From assembly GCA_947483345.1 (NCBI GenBank), contig CANKNL010000109.1, positions 1 through 9,198 on the forward strand: a stretch of DNA of 9,198 nucleotides, given 5' to 3'. Origin of the DNA: Chitinophagaceae bacterium. Its GTDB lineage: Bacteria > Bacteroidota > Bacteroidia > Chitinophagales > Chitinophagaceae. The translations under genes and the position numbers were made by a program. Shown here piece by piece: positions 1 to 6,111 of the stretch (position 1 is the first letter of the stretch; each line of letters opens with the position of its first letter). Under the pieces are notes generated by a model. The model was not told where the DNA came from, searched no databases, and saw only the letters and a program-made list of their open reading frames with translations.

Positions 1-636
1 CTGGAAATGGAAGGATATGAAATCACCGGGGCTTATGATGGTGCCGAAGCTTTAAAGGCTGTACAAAAAGAATACTTTAATTTAATTATTCTGGATGTGA
101 TGCTACCCGAAGTGGATGGCATTACCGTTTGTGAAACGATCAGGTTAAGTAACACTGAAATTCCTATACTGATACTGAGTGCCAAAAACAGCAGTGCCGA
201 CAGGGTTTTGGGCTTAAAAAAAGGGGCTGATGATTATCTCACCAAACCTTTTAACCTGGAAGAATTACTGATTCGTGTAAATAACCTGATCAAAAAAAGT
301 GAACGCCTGACCAGCAAAGAACCCATTCCGGATATTTTTATTTTCGGGAAAAATAAAATTGATTTTAAAGCATCCGAAGCCTTTACAAAGGGCGGAGAAA
401 AAATAACATTGACCAAAAAAGAGATCATGTTACTTAAACTGTTGATCGACAGTAAAAATGAAGTGGTACCTCGCGAAAAAATTTTACAGGCAGTTTGGGG
501 ATATAATGTATATCCTACAACCCGTACCATTGATAATTTCATTCTCAACTTTCGCAAATATTTTGAAGAAGACAGCCGCGATCCTGTTTATTTTCACGCC
601 GTAAGAGGCGTGGGCTATAAATTCAGTTTTGATTAA
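1..636 (+). CDS. OmpR-class two-component response regulator (5' end outside window)
   Basis: DNA-binding response regulator of the receiver plus winged-helix type, acting in the cytoplasm as the output of a histidine kinase. The frame is open to the left edge, so about 20 N-terminal residues with the first acidic pair are missing; the ATG at 7 is internal to the receiver domain. Visible receiver landmarks are the phospho-acceptor Asp in LDVMLPEVDG (codon 94-96), the switch Ser in ILSAK, and the conserved Lys in DDYLTKPF. The C-terminal winged helix begins at LTKKEIMLLKLL, carries a recognition-helix region with RTIDNFILNFRKYF, and ends with the usual VRGVGYKF hairpin. The cognate kinase is not in the window; it may lie to the left. 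The gene converges on batD and their stop codons overlap. The class is certain; the target genes and signal are unknown. Confidence 0.95.
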   Translation: MEMEGYEITGAYDGAEALKAVQKEYFNLIILDVMLPEVDGITVCETIRLSNTEIPILILSAKNSSADRVLGLKKGADDYLTKPFNLEELLIRVNNLIKKSERLTSKEPIPDIFIFGKNKIDFKASEAFTKGGEKITLTKKEIMLLKLLIDSKNEVVPREKILQAVWGYNVYPTTRTIDNFILNFRKYFEEDSRDPVYFHAVRGVGYKFSFD

Positions 637-2519
637 CCGGTGCAGGCTTCCAACAGCTGGATTAAATCATTCGCTTTTACATACATGGCTTTCATCCTGC
701 TATGGTCAACAGAAGGGGTATACAACTGCCACTCTATGTCATCAATCAAATCCTGCAGTTGTAACGAAATAGAATTGGGAACAGCATTTGCATCCAACTG
801 CTCAGTCATATTTTTTTTGTTTAATTGATCCGGCAGTATGGATAGTTTTTTAGATAAGTAATTTTTAATGTCCGTATTTAACTGTGTATAAAACAAACTA
901 CTATCCTCCTGTTGCAGATACGCCTCAGCCAATATCAGAGGGGCTTTAATAGACAATGAACTTTCTGGTACTGATTTCTCATCTGCACTACTCACTTGCT
1001 TTAACTGAACTGAGTCCATTAATTTTTTTTCATTTTTGGCATCTTTCTTGGCCCAAATAATGAGCCCTAAAATGATCAATACAGCAAAAAGGCTAACTAC
1101 CCTTAAGCGGTTACTGAAAAACTGTGTGAGATAATTTGCATGCGTTTTTGAATCTGTATCTGCCATAATTTTTTTAGGCTTTGCCGTTCCTTTGTTTACC
1201 GTAAATTCAATAGCTGTAGTTGATATTGTTTTATACTTTGCTGCCCGGGTATCAAAAAAACTAAATGACACGGCGGGTAAACTGTAGGCCCCTGCTTTTG
1301 AAACTATAAACGGGAATTCAAATATCTTTCTTCCGCTTACTGGTACTGTTCCCTTATACAAATCATCCGTTGTCTTTGAATCAAACGCTTCCATGCCTGC
1401 CGGCCAATTTATCTCGGGTGCATTAATCAATTGTAAATTACCTTCTCCCGAAATGATAATGGCTAATCTTCCTGCATCATCCGTACTGAAATTCTTTTTC
1501 TCAAGTTTTGCTTCAATGCCAAAATCACCAACTGCTCCTTTAAAATGAGTAGGTTTATTTATATCCGGCAGGGGTTTTACTAAAAGCTGAAGGGGCTTAC
1601 TTTGTAAAGTGATTTTACGATCTTCCATAGCTTCAGCAGGAATCAACTCTTCAGTAAAATCATTCATAATATCAGGCTGTTGATTAACATATTCTGCTTT
1701 AATAAAATGTACACTGTTTTCAATTTCTACAATACCCAGTTCCAGGTTACCGGGTAATAAAGGATATAGTTGAACTTTTCGGATGATGTATACATGATAT
1801 TCCCTTCCTGCAAATTTTTCAGTTTGATAACTCAGGTCATTGGGCTGTTGCAGATCCAATACAGAAAACCCATTAAAGGATGGATTTTTTATCATATTGC
1901 TCTCACTTTTTAACCGGGTATACAGTTTATAAACAACAACAACCGGTTCGCCAACATAGCAGGATTTTTTATCAACGGCTGCCTTTATAAACATGTTCTT
2001 CTTTATTTTATCAACAGCATTTTCTCCCTTACGCAAAATAAAATCACTGTAAGAAGCCCGTGGAGCAGATTCGACAAAAGGATCCATACTGCTGAACGGA
2101 GAACTGAATGAACGGGCACCCGAATTATTGCCCGAAGGTTTTGTAGTAACCCTTAAGGTTACCGGATTGCTTTTATAATCGCCTGCATCTACTTTTGCCA
2201 ATGCAGACGGGATCGTAAAATTGCCGGACGATTTTGGTTTGATTACAAAATTTAAAGCAAAATATTTTTTCACAACCCCATTCATCATGGTTATGCCACT
2301 CTCCTGGTTGGGGCCACTTATGATAATAAAATTTTTAAGATCAGGAGGCACGATCTGCTGAATATCATTGGCATTTTCCACCAGTAGTTTTAACTGGGCA
2401 TATTCATCCTTTCCAATTTCTGATGGCGTAATGCTGGCCGAAAATTTCACCTGGGCCTGTGCACAATAGCTAGCGGCTAAAAAAAATAATAAAAATATTT
2501 TTTGAAAAAAGGTTCGCAT
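633..2519 (-). CDS. batD: BatD family protein (aerotolerance / Bat complex)
   Basis: Membrane-anchored periplasmic protein of the BatD family, 628 residues from the chosen ATG at 2519. A GTG 48 bases upstream (2567) is in frame, but the ATG places a clean signal peptide at the N-terminus (FFQKIFLLFFLAASYCAQA, cleavage likely after AQA near residue 22); the GTG would bury it behind 16 residues. The bulk is a beta-rich extracytoplasmic region including the family-typical stretches SGEGNLQLINAPEINWP (about 357-373) and GAYSLPAVSFSFFDT (about 410-424). One transmembrane helix follows at about 472-490, then a basic linker and a roughly 120-residue cytoplasmic alpha-helical tail. Bat proteins, with a MoxR ATPase and VWA-domain partners BatA and BatB, are linked to oxygen or stress tolerance in Bacteroidota; the molecular role is unsettled. 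None of those partners is adjacent here: the upstream neighbour is a dehydrogenase and the downstream neighbour a convergent regulator. Confidence 0.85.
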   Translation of the reverse strand: MRTFFQKIFLLFFLAASYCAQAQVKFSASITPSEIGKDEYAQLKLLVENANDIQQIVPPDLKNFIIISGPNQESGITMMNGVVKKYFALNFVIKPKSSGNFTIPSALAKVDAGDYKSNPVTLRVTTKPSGNNSGARSFSSPFSSMDPFVESAPRASYSDFILRKGENAVDKIKKNMFIKAAVDKKSCYVGEPVVVVYKLYTRLKSESNMIKNPSFNGFSVLDLQQPNDLSYQTEKFAGREYHVYIIRKVQLYPLLPGNLELGIVEIENSVHFIKAEYVNQQPDIMNDFTEELIPAEAMEDRKITLQSKPLQLLVKPLPDINKPTHFKGAVGDFGIEAKLEKKNFSTDDAGRLAIIISGEGNLQLINAPEINWPAGMEAFDSKTTDDLYKGTVPVSGRKIFEFPFIVSKAGAYSLPAVSFSFFDTRAAKYKTISTTAIEFTVNKGTAKPKKIMADTDSKTHANYLTQFFSNRLRVVSLFAVLIILGLIIWAKKDAKNEKKLMDSVQLKQVSSADEKSVPESSLSIKAPLILAEAYLQQEDSSLFYTQLNTDIKNYLSKKLSILPDQLNKKNMTEQLDANAVPNSISLQLQDLIDDIEWQLYTPSVDHSRMKAMYVKANDLIQLLEACTG

Positions 2520-2530
2520 ATTCAAGGCCA

Positions 2531-2538
2531 CAAAAATA
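2531..2538 (-). promoter_or_regulatory. Possible -7 promoter element of batD
   Basis: Read on the minus strand the bases are TATTTTTG, an exact match to the Bacteroidota -7 consensus TAnnTTTG, ending 11 bases before the batD ATG. No good TTG/TTTG -33 element sits 17-23 bases upstream (the nearest TTTG is 28 bases away), and the leader would be very short. In AT-rich sequence such a match arises easily, so this is a weak call. If used, it would support the ATG at 2519 over the upstream GTG at 2567, since the GTG lies upstream of the implied transcription start. Confidence 0.3.
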
Positions 2539-2604
2539 ACGGATTGGCGGCTGTTAAGTAAAAACACAAAGTATAAATGGTTGAAATAAATTGTTAAACT
2601 CTAC

Positions 2605-2618
2605 CCATTAATTAATGG
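2605..2618. repeat. 14-base perfect palindrome between SDR and batD genes
   Basis: CCATTAATTAATGG is its own reverse complement. It sits in the 139-base gap between the dehydrogenase stop (2659) and the batD start (2519), about 70 bases upstream of the putative batD -7 box. It could be an operator for a dimeric regulator or a chance AT-rich palindrome. It has no T tract and no loop, so it is not a terminator. Confidence 0.3.
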
Positions 2619-2658
2619 CCTGTCCGGATAAGCAGTATGACGCCTTTAAAGCCAGTTA

Positions 2659-3366
2659 TTACAGATCCCCAAGTTGGGGCCTAATCACAATTTCTTCTAC
2701 ACAGGCCTGAGGAGATAATTGTGCAGCGGCATATACCATTTTGGCAATATCGGCTGCTTCCATAATTCGTTTTGGATCAATTTGGCTACCACTCCAGCTA
2801 TCCGTATAAGCCGATCCCGGTAATACATGTGTAACTTTTATACCGTAAGGTTTCATTTCTTCCCGCAGGTTTTTGCTAAAACCATACAGCGCAAATTTAC
2901 TTATACTGTATGCTCCACCATTATCATAAGCTTGTAAAGAAGCAATAGAGCAAATATTGAAAATATGGCCCGTTTTAGCTTTTATCATATTGGGCACCAA
3001 TGCCCGGGTTAAATGATAAGCACCATAAACATTTACACCCATCATTTTTTCAAGCATACCATCATCTTCATTATACACACTGCCCGGGAAAAACAGTCCT
3101 GCATTGTTTACTAAAATATCAATCTTGTCCGTAAAACCCAATACCCATTTTATAAATTCCTGTAACGACAATTTATCTGCTATATCACATGATTTTGTAT
3201 GCACATGAATAACAGGAAACCGATCTTTTAAATCCCTGGCGGTATTTTCCAGCAGGTCATTATTTCTGGAACATAGAAAAAAACGATGTTCCTGTTTATC
3301 CTCTGCAAATACTTCTGCAATGGCCTTTCCAAATCCTTTAGATGCACCTGTTATGATGATGTTCAT
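2659..3366 (-). CDS. SDR family NAD(P)-dependent oxidoreductase
   Basis: Classical short-chain dehydrogenase/reductase of 235 residues, cytosolic, with a Rossmann fold. Cofactor motif TGASKGFG (residues 6-13), structural NNAG (87-90), and the catalytic set Asn112 (VNVYGAY), Ser140 (NICSIAS), Tyr153 and Lys157 (YSISK) are all intact, followed by the PG motif at 183-184. The Ser-Arg after the second strand (LCSR, 33-34) hints at NADP preference, but this is only inference. The end, EEIVIRPQLGDL, is the type seen in Bacteroidota SDRs of unassigned substrate. The start is ATG with no competing upstream start. Its promoter would lie in the 79-base gap shared with the divergent nucleotidase gene, where TAACTTTA (minus strand, 3410-3403) matches seven of eight -7 positions. 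It precedes batD on the same strand with a 139-base gap, so co-transcription is uncertain. The substrate cannot be read from sequence. Confidence 0.92.
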   Translation of the reverse strand: MNIIITGASKGFGKAIAEVFAEDKQEHRFFLCSRNNDLLENTARDLKDRFPVIHVHTKSCDIADKLSLQEFIKWVLGFTDKIDILVNNAGLFFPGSVYNEDDGMLEKMMGVNVYGAYHLTRALVPNMIKAKTGHIFNICSIASLQAYDNGGAYSISKFALYGFSKNLREEMKPYGIKVTHVLPGSAYTDSWSGSQIDPKRIMEAADIAKMVYAAAQLSPQACVEEIVIRPQLGDL

Positions 3367-3393
3367 TGTTATTTCGTTAAATCGTTATCTTGC
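3366..3393 (+). promoter_or_regulatory. Possible promoter of the YjjG-like gene
   Basis: A TTG at 3366-3368 is followed after 17 bases by TATCTTGC (3386-3393), a variant of the TAnnTTTG -7 element lacking one T. This would give a leader of roughly 45 bases before the ATG at 3446. The same variant form with a TTG spaced 21 bases away occurs in front of the CPBP gene, which slightly favours both. The call rests only on motif similarity. Confidence 0.3.
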
Positions 3394-3445
3394 AATGATA
3401 AGTAAAGTTAGTATCTCTTCGTTTAAATCTTGTATCGATAACATC

Positions 3446-4144
3446 ATGCCACAATACAAACATCTTTTTTTCGACCTGGACCATACCCTTTGGGATTTTG
3501 ATGCCAACGCCAAAGCAACCCTGGCAGAACTATATCTCATGTTCGAACTTAACAGCAGGATAAAAATAGCGTTTGAAGATTTTTATCCCAAATATTTGTT
3601 TCATAATGAAATACTGTGGGACCAATATCATAAAGGATTAATAAGCTCAGAGGATTTAAAATGGAAACGCATGTGGCGTACTATGCTGGATTTTAAAATT
3701 GCCGATGAGCCTTTAGCCAGAGCTATGAGTGGACAATTTTTAGACATACTGCCTACTAAAAAACGACTATTCCCACATACGATTGAAATATTAAATTATT
3801 TAAAAGCAAAGGATTACACCCTGCACTTAATTACCAATGGTTTCGAAAAAACACAATGGAGCAAATTAAATAACAGCGGACTTAGTGGCTATTTTACCCA
3901 TGTAATTACTTCTGAAGGCAGTAACAGTTTAAAACCTAAAAAAGAAATTTTTGATTTTGCAATGGCAAAAGCAAAGTCAACTTTATGTGAAAGTATTATG
4001 ATTGGCGATAACCTGGATGCCGATATATTGGGAGCGATGAATGCCGGCATGGATACCGTTTTTGTAAACCATATTAATGCAGTACCAGAAATTTGTCCAA
4101 CCTATACCGTTACACATTTAAAAGAGTTGGAAGCTATTTTTTAA
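3446..4144 (+). CDS. yjjG: YjjG-family noncanonical pyrimidine nucleotidase (HAD superfamily)
   Basis: HAD-like phosphatase of 232 residues, cytosolic. The YjjG/YfnB family hydrolyses nucleoside 5'-monophosphates, with a proposed house-cleaning role against noncanonical pyrimidine nucleotides. Motif I FFDLDHTLWDF supplies nucleophile Asp10 and acid/base Asp12; motif II is ITNG (Thr130); motif III Lys is in LKPKKEIFDFA (Lys163 or Lys165); motif IV IGDNLDAD carries Asp188 and Asp193. A helical cap lies at about residues 20-105, as in subclass C1 enzymes. The frame is open back to 3320, but those 42 extra codons would overlap the divergent SDR gene and precede motif I without homology; the ATG at 3446 places motif I ten residues in, as is normal for the family. 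The gene converges on the small secreted protein gene, with a hairpin 12 bases after the stop. The family is clear; the exact in vivo substrate is not. Confidence 0.88.
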   Translation: MPQYKHLFFDLDHTLWDFDANAKATLAELYLMFELNSRIKIAFEDFYPKYLFHNEILWDQYHKGLISSEDLKWKRMWRTMLDFKIADEPLARAMSGQFLDILPTKKRLFPHTIEILNYLKAKDYTLHLITNGFEKTQWSKLNNSGLSGYFTHVITSEGSNSLKPKKEIFDFAMAKAKSTLCESIMIGDNLDADILGAMNAGMDTVFVNHINAVPEICPTYTVTHLKELEAIF

Positions 4145-4155
4145 TACCTGAGCAT

Positions 4156-4182
4156 AAAAAAACCTTTCGGCTTGAAAGGTTT
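4156..4182 (-). terminator. Intrinsic terminator between yjjG-like and small secreted protein genes
   Basis: A perfect 9-base-pair stem (AAACCTTTC, 4160-4168, with GAAAGGTTT, 4174-4182) encloses a five-base loop. On the minus strand the stem runs straight into seven T residues (complement of A at 4156-4162), the standard form of a Rho-independent terminator. It starts 22 bases after the stop codon of the 56-residue protein. On the plus strand the stem is followed by GAATAAG with no T tract, so it would terminate the nucleotidase gene only poorly. Confidence 0.85.
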
Positions 4183-4204
4183 GAATAAGATTTTACAGGT
4201 AAAA

Positions 4205-4375
4205 TTACATCTTAGCTGTAGTCTTGTCTTTGCAGCAAGACTTGCCTTCTTTAGCTTTTTCGTCTTTAGAGCAGCAGGTTTTTGATTTAGCACATTTTTT
4301 CTTTTTTCCTTTGTCGGCCATAGCAATGCCTGTTACAAATAAAAACGCTGTTGCTAATAAAATTACTTTCTTCAT
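4205..4375 (-). CDS. Small secreted Lys/Cys-rich protein of unknown function (56 aa)
   Basis: Starting at the ATG at 4375, the minus strand encodes 56 residues: a textbook signal peptide (MKKVILLATAFLFVTGIAMA, cleavage likely after residue 20) and a mature part of about 36 residues rich in Lys with five Cys: one in KKKKCAK (Cys28) and two adjacent pairs, Cys34-Cys35 (KTCCSKD) and Cys47-Cys48 (KSCCKDK). The two pairs lie in similar KxCCxKD contexts 13 residues apart, suggesting a short internal duplication. Signal peptide, sensible spacing and an intrinsic terminator 22 bases downstream together make this a real gene, although its frame is shorter than an overlapping spurious one (4141-4326). 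It follows psd on the same strand after 80 bases and may have its own promoter. I infer a periplasmic or secreted metal- or thiol-binding role; no enzyme motif is visible. Similar Cys/Lys-rich small exported proteins are annotated as hypothetical in Bacteroidota. Confidence 0.75.
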   Translation of the reverse strand: MKKVILLATAFLFVTGIAMADKGKKKKCAKSKTCCSKDEKAKEGKSCCKDKTTAKM

Positions 4376-4406
4376 GATTATATTTTTTTTGTTTAATATA
4401 CTAACG

Positions 4407-4414
4407 TAAAAATA
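4407..4414 (-). promoter_or_regulatory. Possible -7 element of the small secreted protein gene
   Basis: Minus strand TATTTTTA matches seven of eight positions of TAnnTTTG, about 31 bases before the ATG at 4375. No clear TTG lies at the right distance upstream. The A-rich leader that follows is typical of Shine-Dalgarno-independent Bacteroidota starts. Weak evidence. Confidence 0.25.
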
Positions 4415-4455
4415 GCGCAGAAATTGCAGATTTCCTATTTTATAAACTGTTAAAA

Positions 4456-5112
4456 TTATAAGGTGGCAATAACCGTTACACCCCCTTGTACAACCTGATT
4501 GAGCGTCACATGTACCTTAGTTCCTACCGGTAAAAGCAGATCAACCCGGCTGCCGAACTTAATAAACCCCATTTCTTCGGTCTGTCGTACTTTTTGGCCT
4601 ACTTGCAAATAATTTATAATGCGTTTAGCCAGTGCGCCTGCAATCTGCTTAACTAATATTTCAATATTACCTTTTTTTATAACCACTGAATGGCGTTCAT
4701 TATCGGTAGATGATTTGGGATGCCAGGCCACCAGGTATTTTCCTTTGTGATATTTATTGTACACCACTTCACCATCCATGGGGTTACGGTTAACATGTAC
4801 ATTGGCAGGGCTCATAAAAATAGAAACCTGCAGGCGTTTATCTTTAAAATATTCCACATCAACCGTTTCCTCAATAACCACTACTTTACCATCTGCCGGT
4901 GCCACCACAGCGCCATCAATTACAGTGAGTTTGCGGTTGGGTATTCGGAAAAAAGAGACCAGAAAAAGTAAAACCCCAAGGGTAAGAAAAAAAATGATGG
5001 CACAAAGCCACATCAATGATGCACTTAAAAAATAAAATACAGACAAATTAATGGCGCCAAAGATCAAGGTACCAACAGCAATGCTTTTATATCCTTCCCG
5101 GTGTATGGTCAT
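4456..5112 (-). CDS. psd: Phosphatidylserine decarboxylase family proenzyme (short form)
   Basis: Inner-membrane pyruvoyl enzyme that converts phosphatidylserine to phosphatidylethanolamine. At 218 residues it is the short form found in Bacteroidota and Archaea-like relatives rather than the longer E. coli type. Two membrane segments sit at about residues 11-30 and 33-54. The catalytic part carries APADGKV (Asp74), the MSPANVHVNRNP block with His106, and the self-cleavage site GFIKFGSRVDLLLP: cleavage between Gly187 and Ser188 would yield the alpha chain with its pyruvoyl group, leaving an alpha chain of about 31 residues. Asp, His and Ser of the proposed triad are all present, so the enzyme should process itself. 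The gene follows cdsA after 79 bases, consistent with a phospholipid cluster; the phosphatidylserine synthase that links the two steps is not in the window. A -7-like element in the gap suggests an additional promoter. Confidence 0.92.
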   Translation of the reverse strand: MTIHREGYKSIAVGTLIFGAINLSVFYFLSASLMWLCAIIFFLTLGVLLFLVSFFRIPNRKLTVIDGAVVAPADGKVVVIEETVDVEYFKDKRLQVSIFMSPANVHVNRNPMDGEVVYNKYHKGKYLVAWHPKSSTDNERHSVVIKKGNIEILVKQIAGALAKRIINYLQVGQKVRQTEEMGFIKFGSRVDLLLPVGTKVHVTLNQVVQGGVTVIATL

Positions 5113-5129
5113 TATTTTTAATTAAGTTG

Positions 5130-5137
5130 CAAATATA
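5130..5137 (-). promoter_or_regulatory. Possible -7 promoter element of psd
   Basis: Minus strand TATATTTG followed by C is an exact match to the Bacteroidota -7 element, ending 17 bases before the psd ATG. No TTG/TTTG lies 17-23 bases upstream, so the -33 half is missing or degenerate. It would allow psd to be expressed apart from cdsA. Confidence 0.35.
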
Positions 5138-5191
5138 ATGTGTTTAAATGCTTAGGTGTTTAGAAGTTTATAGGTACAAGACGGTGGTTAT

Positions 5192-6085
5192 TTATTTAAT
5201 AAAAAAATACACATAAACCCAAACGGCAGGTACAGCAAACAGTAAAGAGTCAAACCGGTCTAAAAAACCCCCATGGCCTGGCATAAAGCTGCCACTATCT
5301 TTTACATCAGCCATACGCTTTAATTTGCTTTCCCATAAATCACCAACGGTGCCAAAGATGGCGCATATGGCAGCAATGAAGATCCAATGTTGCACAGCAA
5401 TTACTTTTGCAACCGGAATATAATAACCCAATAAGGCCATTACAACAATACAAAGAACGGCTCCGCCAATAGTTCCTTCCCATGTTTTTTTGGGTGATAT
5501 TTTTGAAAGGGGCGTTTTGCCAATAAAGGTCCCAACGAGGTATGCCATGGTATCATTAACCCAAATTGAAAACAAAATACCACAAACATAAAGTTTACCT
5601 AAATCAGGTAAATCAAACTCAGGATTAGATATAAAACCATGATCGCGCAAACTTATAAATAAAGAAAAGGAAAAAGAAATGTAAATGAGCCCTGCATAAA
5701 TCATTCCTTTTGCTGTAGTCGTTATTTGTTTATTTTGAAAGAGAAAAATAATCAAACAGCTAAATAAAAATAACCAAAATAATATCTTGAAATTGATTTG
5801 ATATCCGCCTATTTCTTTTATTATATCAGATGAACTATAATGTAATCCCAGTACAATCATCACTGTAAAGCCACAAATAACGAAAAACCATTTAATCCCA
5901 CTATCAATTTTTGTTGTGCAGATTTTTTCAACCAGTTTCAGGTATTCATACCAACACCCGCAATGAATGATTGTAAACAAGATCAAAAAACTCCAGAAAT
6001 TCCACAACAGACCTGTCAGCATCACTACTACAAAAAGCAGTGCAGTTAAGGCTCTTGTTTTAAATGTTTGAAAATTAAATGCCAA
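5192..6085 (-). CDS. cdsA: Phosphatidate cytidylyltransferase (CDP-diglyceride synthase)
   Basis: Polytopic inner-membrane enzyme making CDP-diacylglycerol from phosphatidic acid and CTP, the branch point for phosphatidylethanolamine and acidic phospholipids. The 297 residues hold about eight hydrophobic segments. The family signature is complete near the C-terminus: SKLKRMADVKDSG followed by MPGHGGFLDRFDS (residues 253-280), with the conserved VNDTMAYLVG (176-185) and SPKKTWEG (197-204) blocks before it. The start appears to be TTG at 6085-6083: an in-frame TAA lies 13 codons or fewer upstream with no ATG or GTG between, and the first internal Met (residue 22) would cut into the first membrane helix. 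It follows the CPBP protease gene by 26 bases, so the two are probably co-transcribed, and precedes psd by 79 bases. No Shine-Dalgarno sequence is visible. Function is highly secure; the start is less so. Confidence 0.95.
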   Translation of the reverse strand: MAFNFQTFKTRALTALLFVVVMLTGLLWNFWSFLILFTIIHCGCWYEYLKLVEKICTTKIDSGIKWFFVICGFTVMIVLGLHYSSSDIIKEIGGYQINFKILFWLFLFSCLIIFLFQNKQITTTAKGMIYAGLIYISFSFSLFISLRDHGFISNPEFDLPDLGKLYVCGILFSIWVNDTMAYLVGTFIGKTPLSKISPKKTWEGTIGGAVLCIVVMALLGYYIPVAKVIAVQHWIFIAAICAIFGTVGDLWESKLKRMADVKDSGSFMPGHGGFLDRFDSLLFAVPAVWVYVYFFIK

Positions 6086-6111
6086 TACGATGTGTTTTTA
6101 TTTTCGGGAAA

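Noticed and set aside
234..557. 107-codon frame antisense to the response regulator
   Set aside because: Lies opposite a well-supported winged-helix domain and shows no recognisable motif.
2520..2567. GTG start extending BatD by 16 residues
   Set aside because: It would place residues ahead of a complete signal peptide and lies upstream of the possible -7 element; the ATG at 2519 is preferred.
3320..3445. N-terminal extension of the YjjG-like protein
   Set aside because: It would overlap the divergent SDR gene and add 42 residues before HAD motif I, which normally lies about ten residues from the start.
4141..4326. 61-codon minus-strand frame overlapping the small secreted protein gene
   Set aside because: It runs through the terminator hairpin, ends inside the stop region of the nucleotidase gene, and has no signal peptide or recognisable motif. 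The frame starting at 4375 explains the region better.
4224..4409. 61-codon plus-strand frame opposite the small secreted protein gene
   Set aside because: Antisense to the better supported 4205-4375 gene, with low-complexity residues and no recognisable motif.
4720..5035. Two plus-strand frames opposite psd
   Set aside because: Antisense to the conserved decarboxylase core, with no recognisable motif in either frame.
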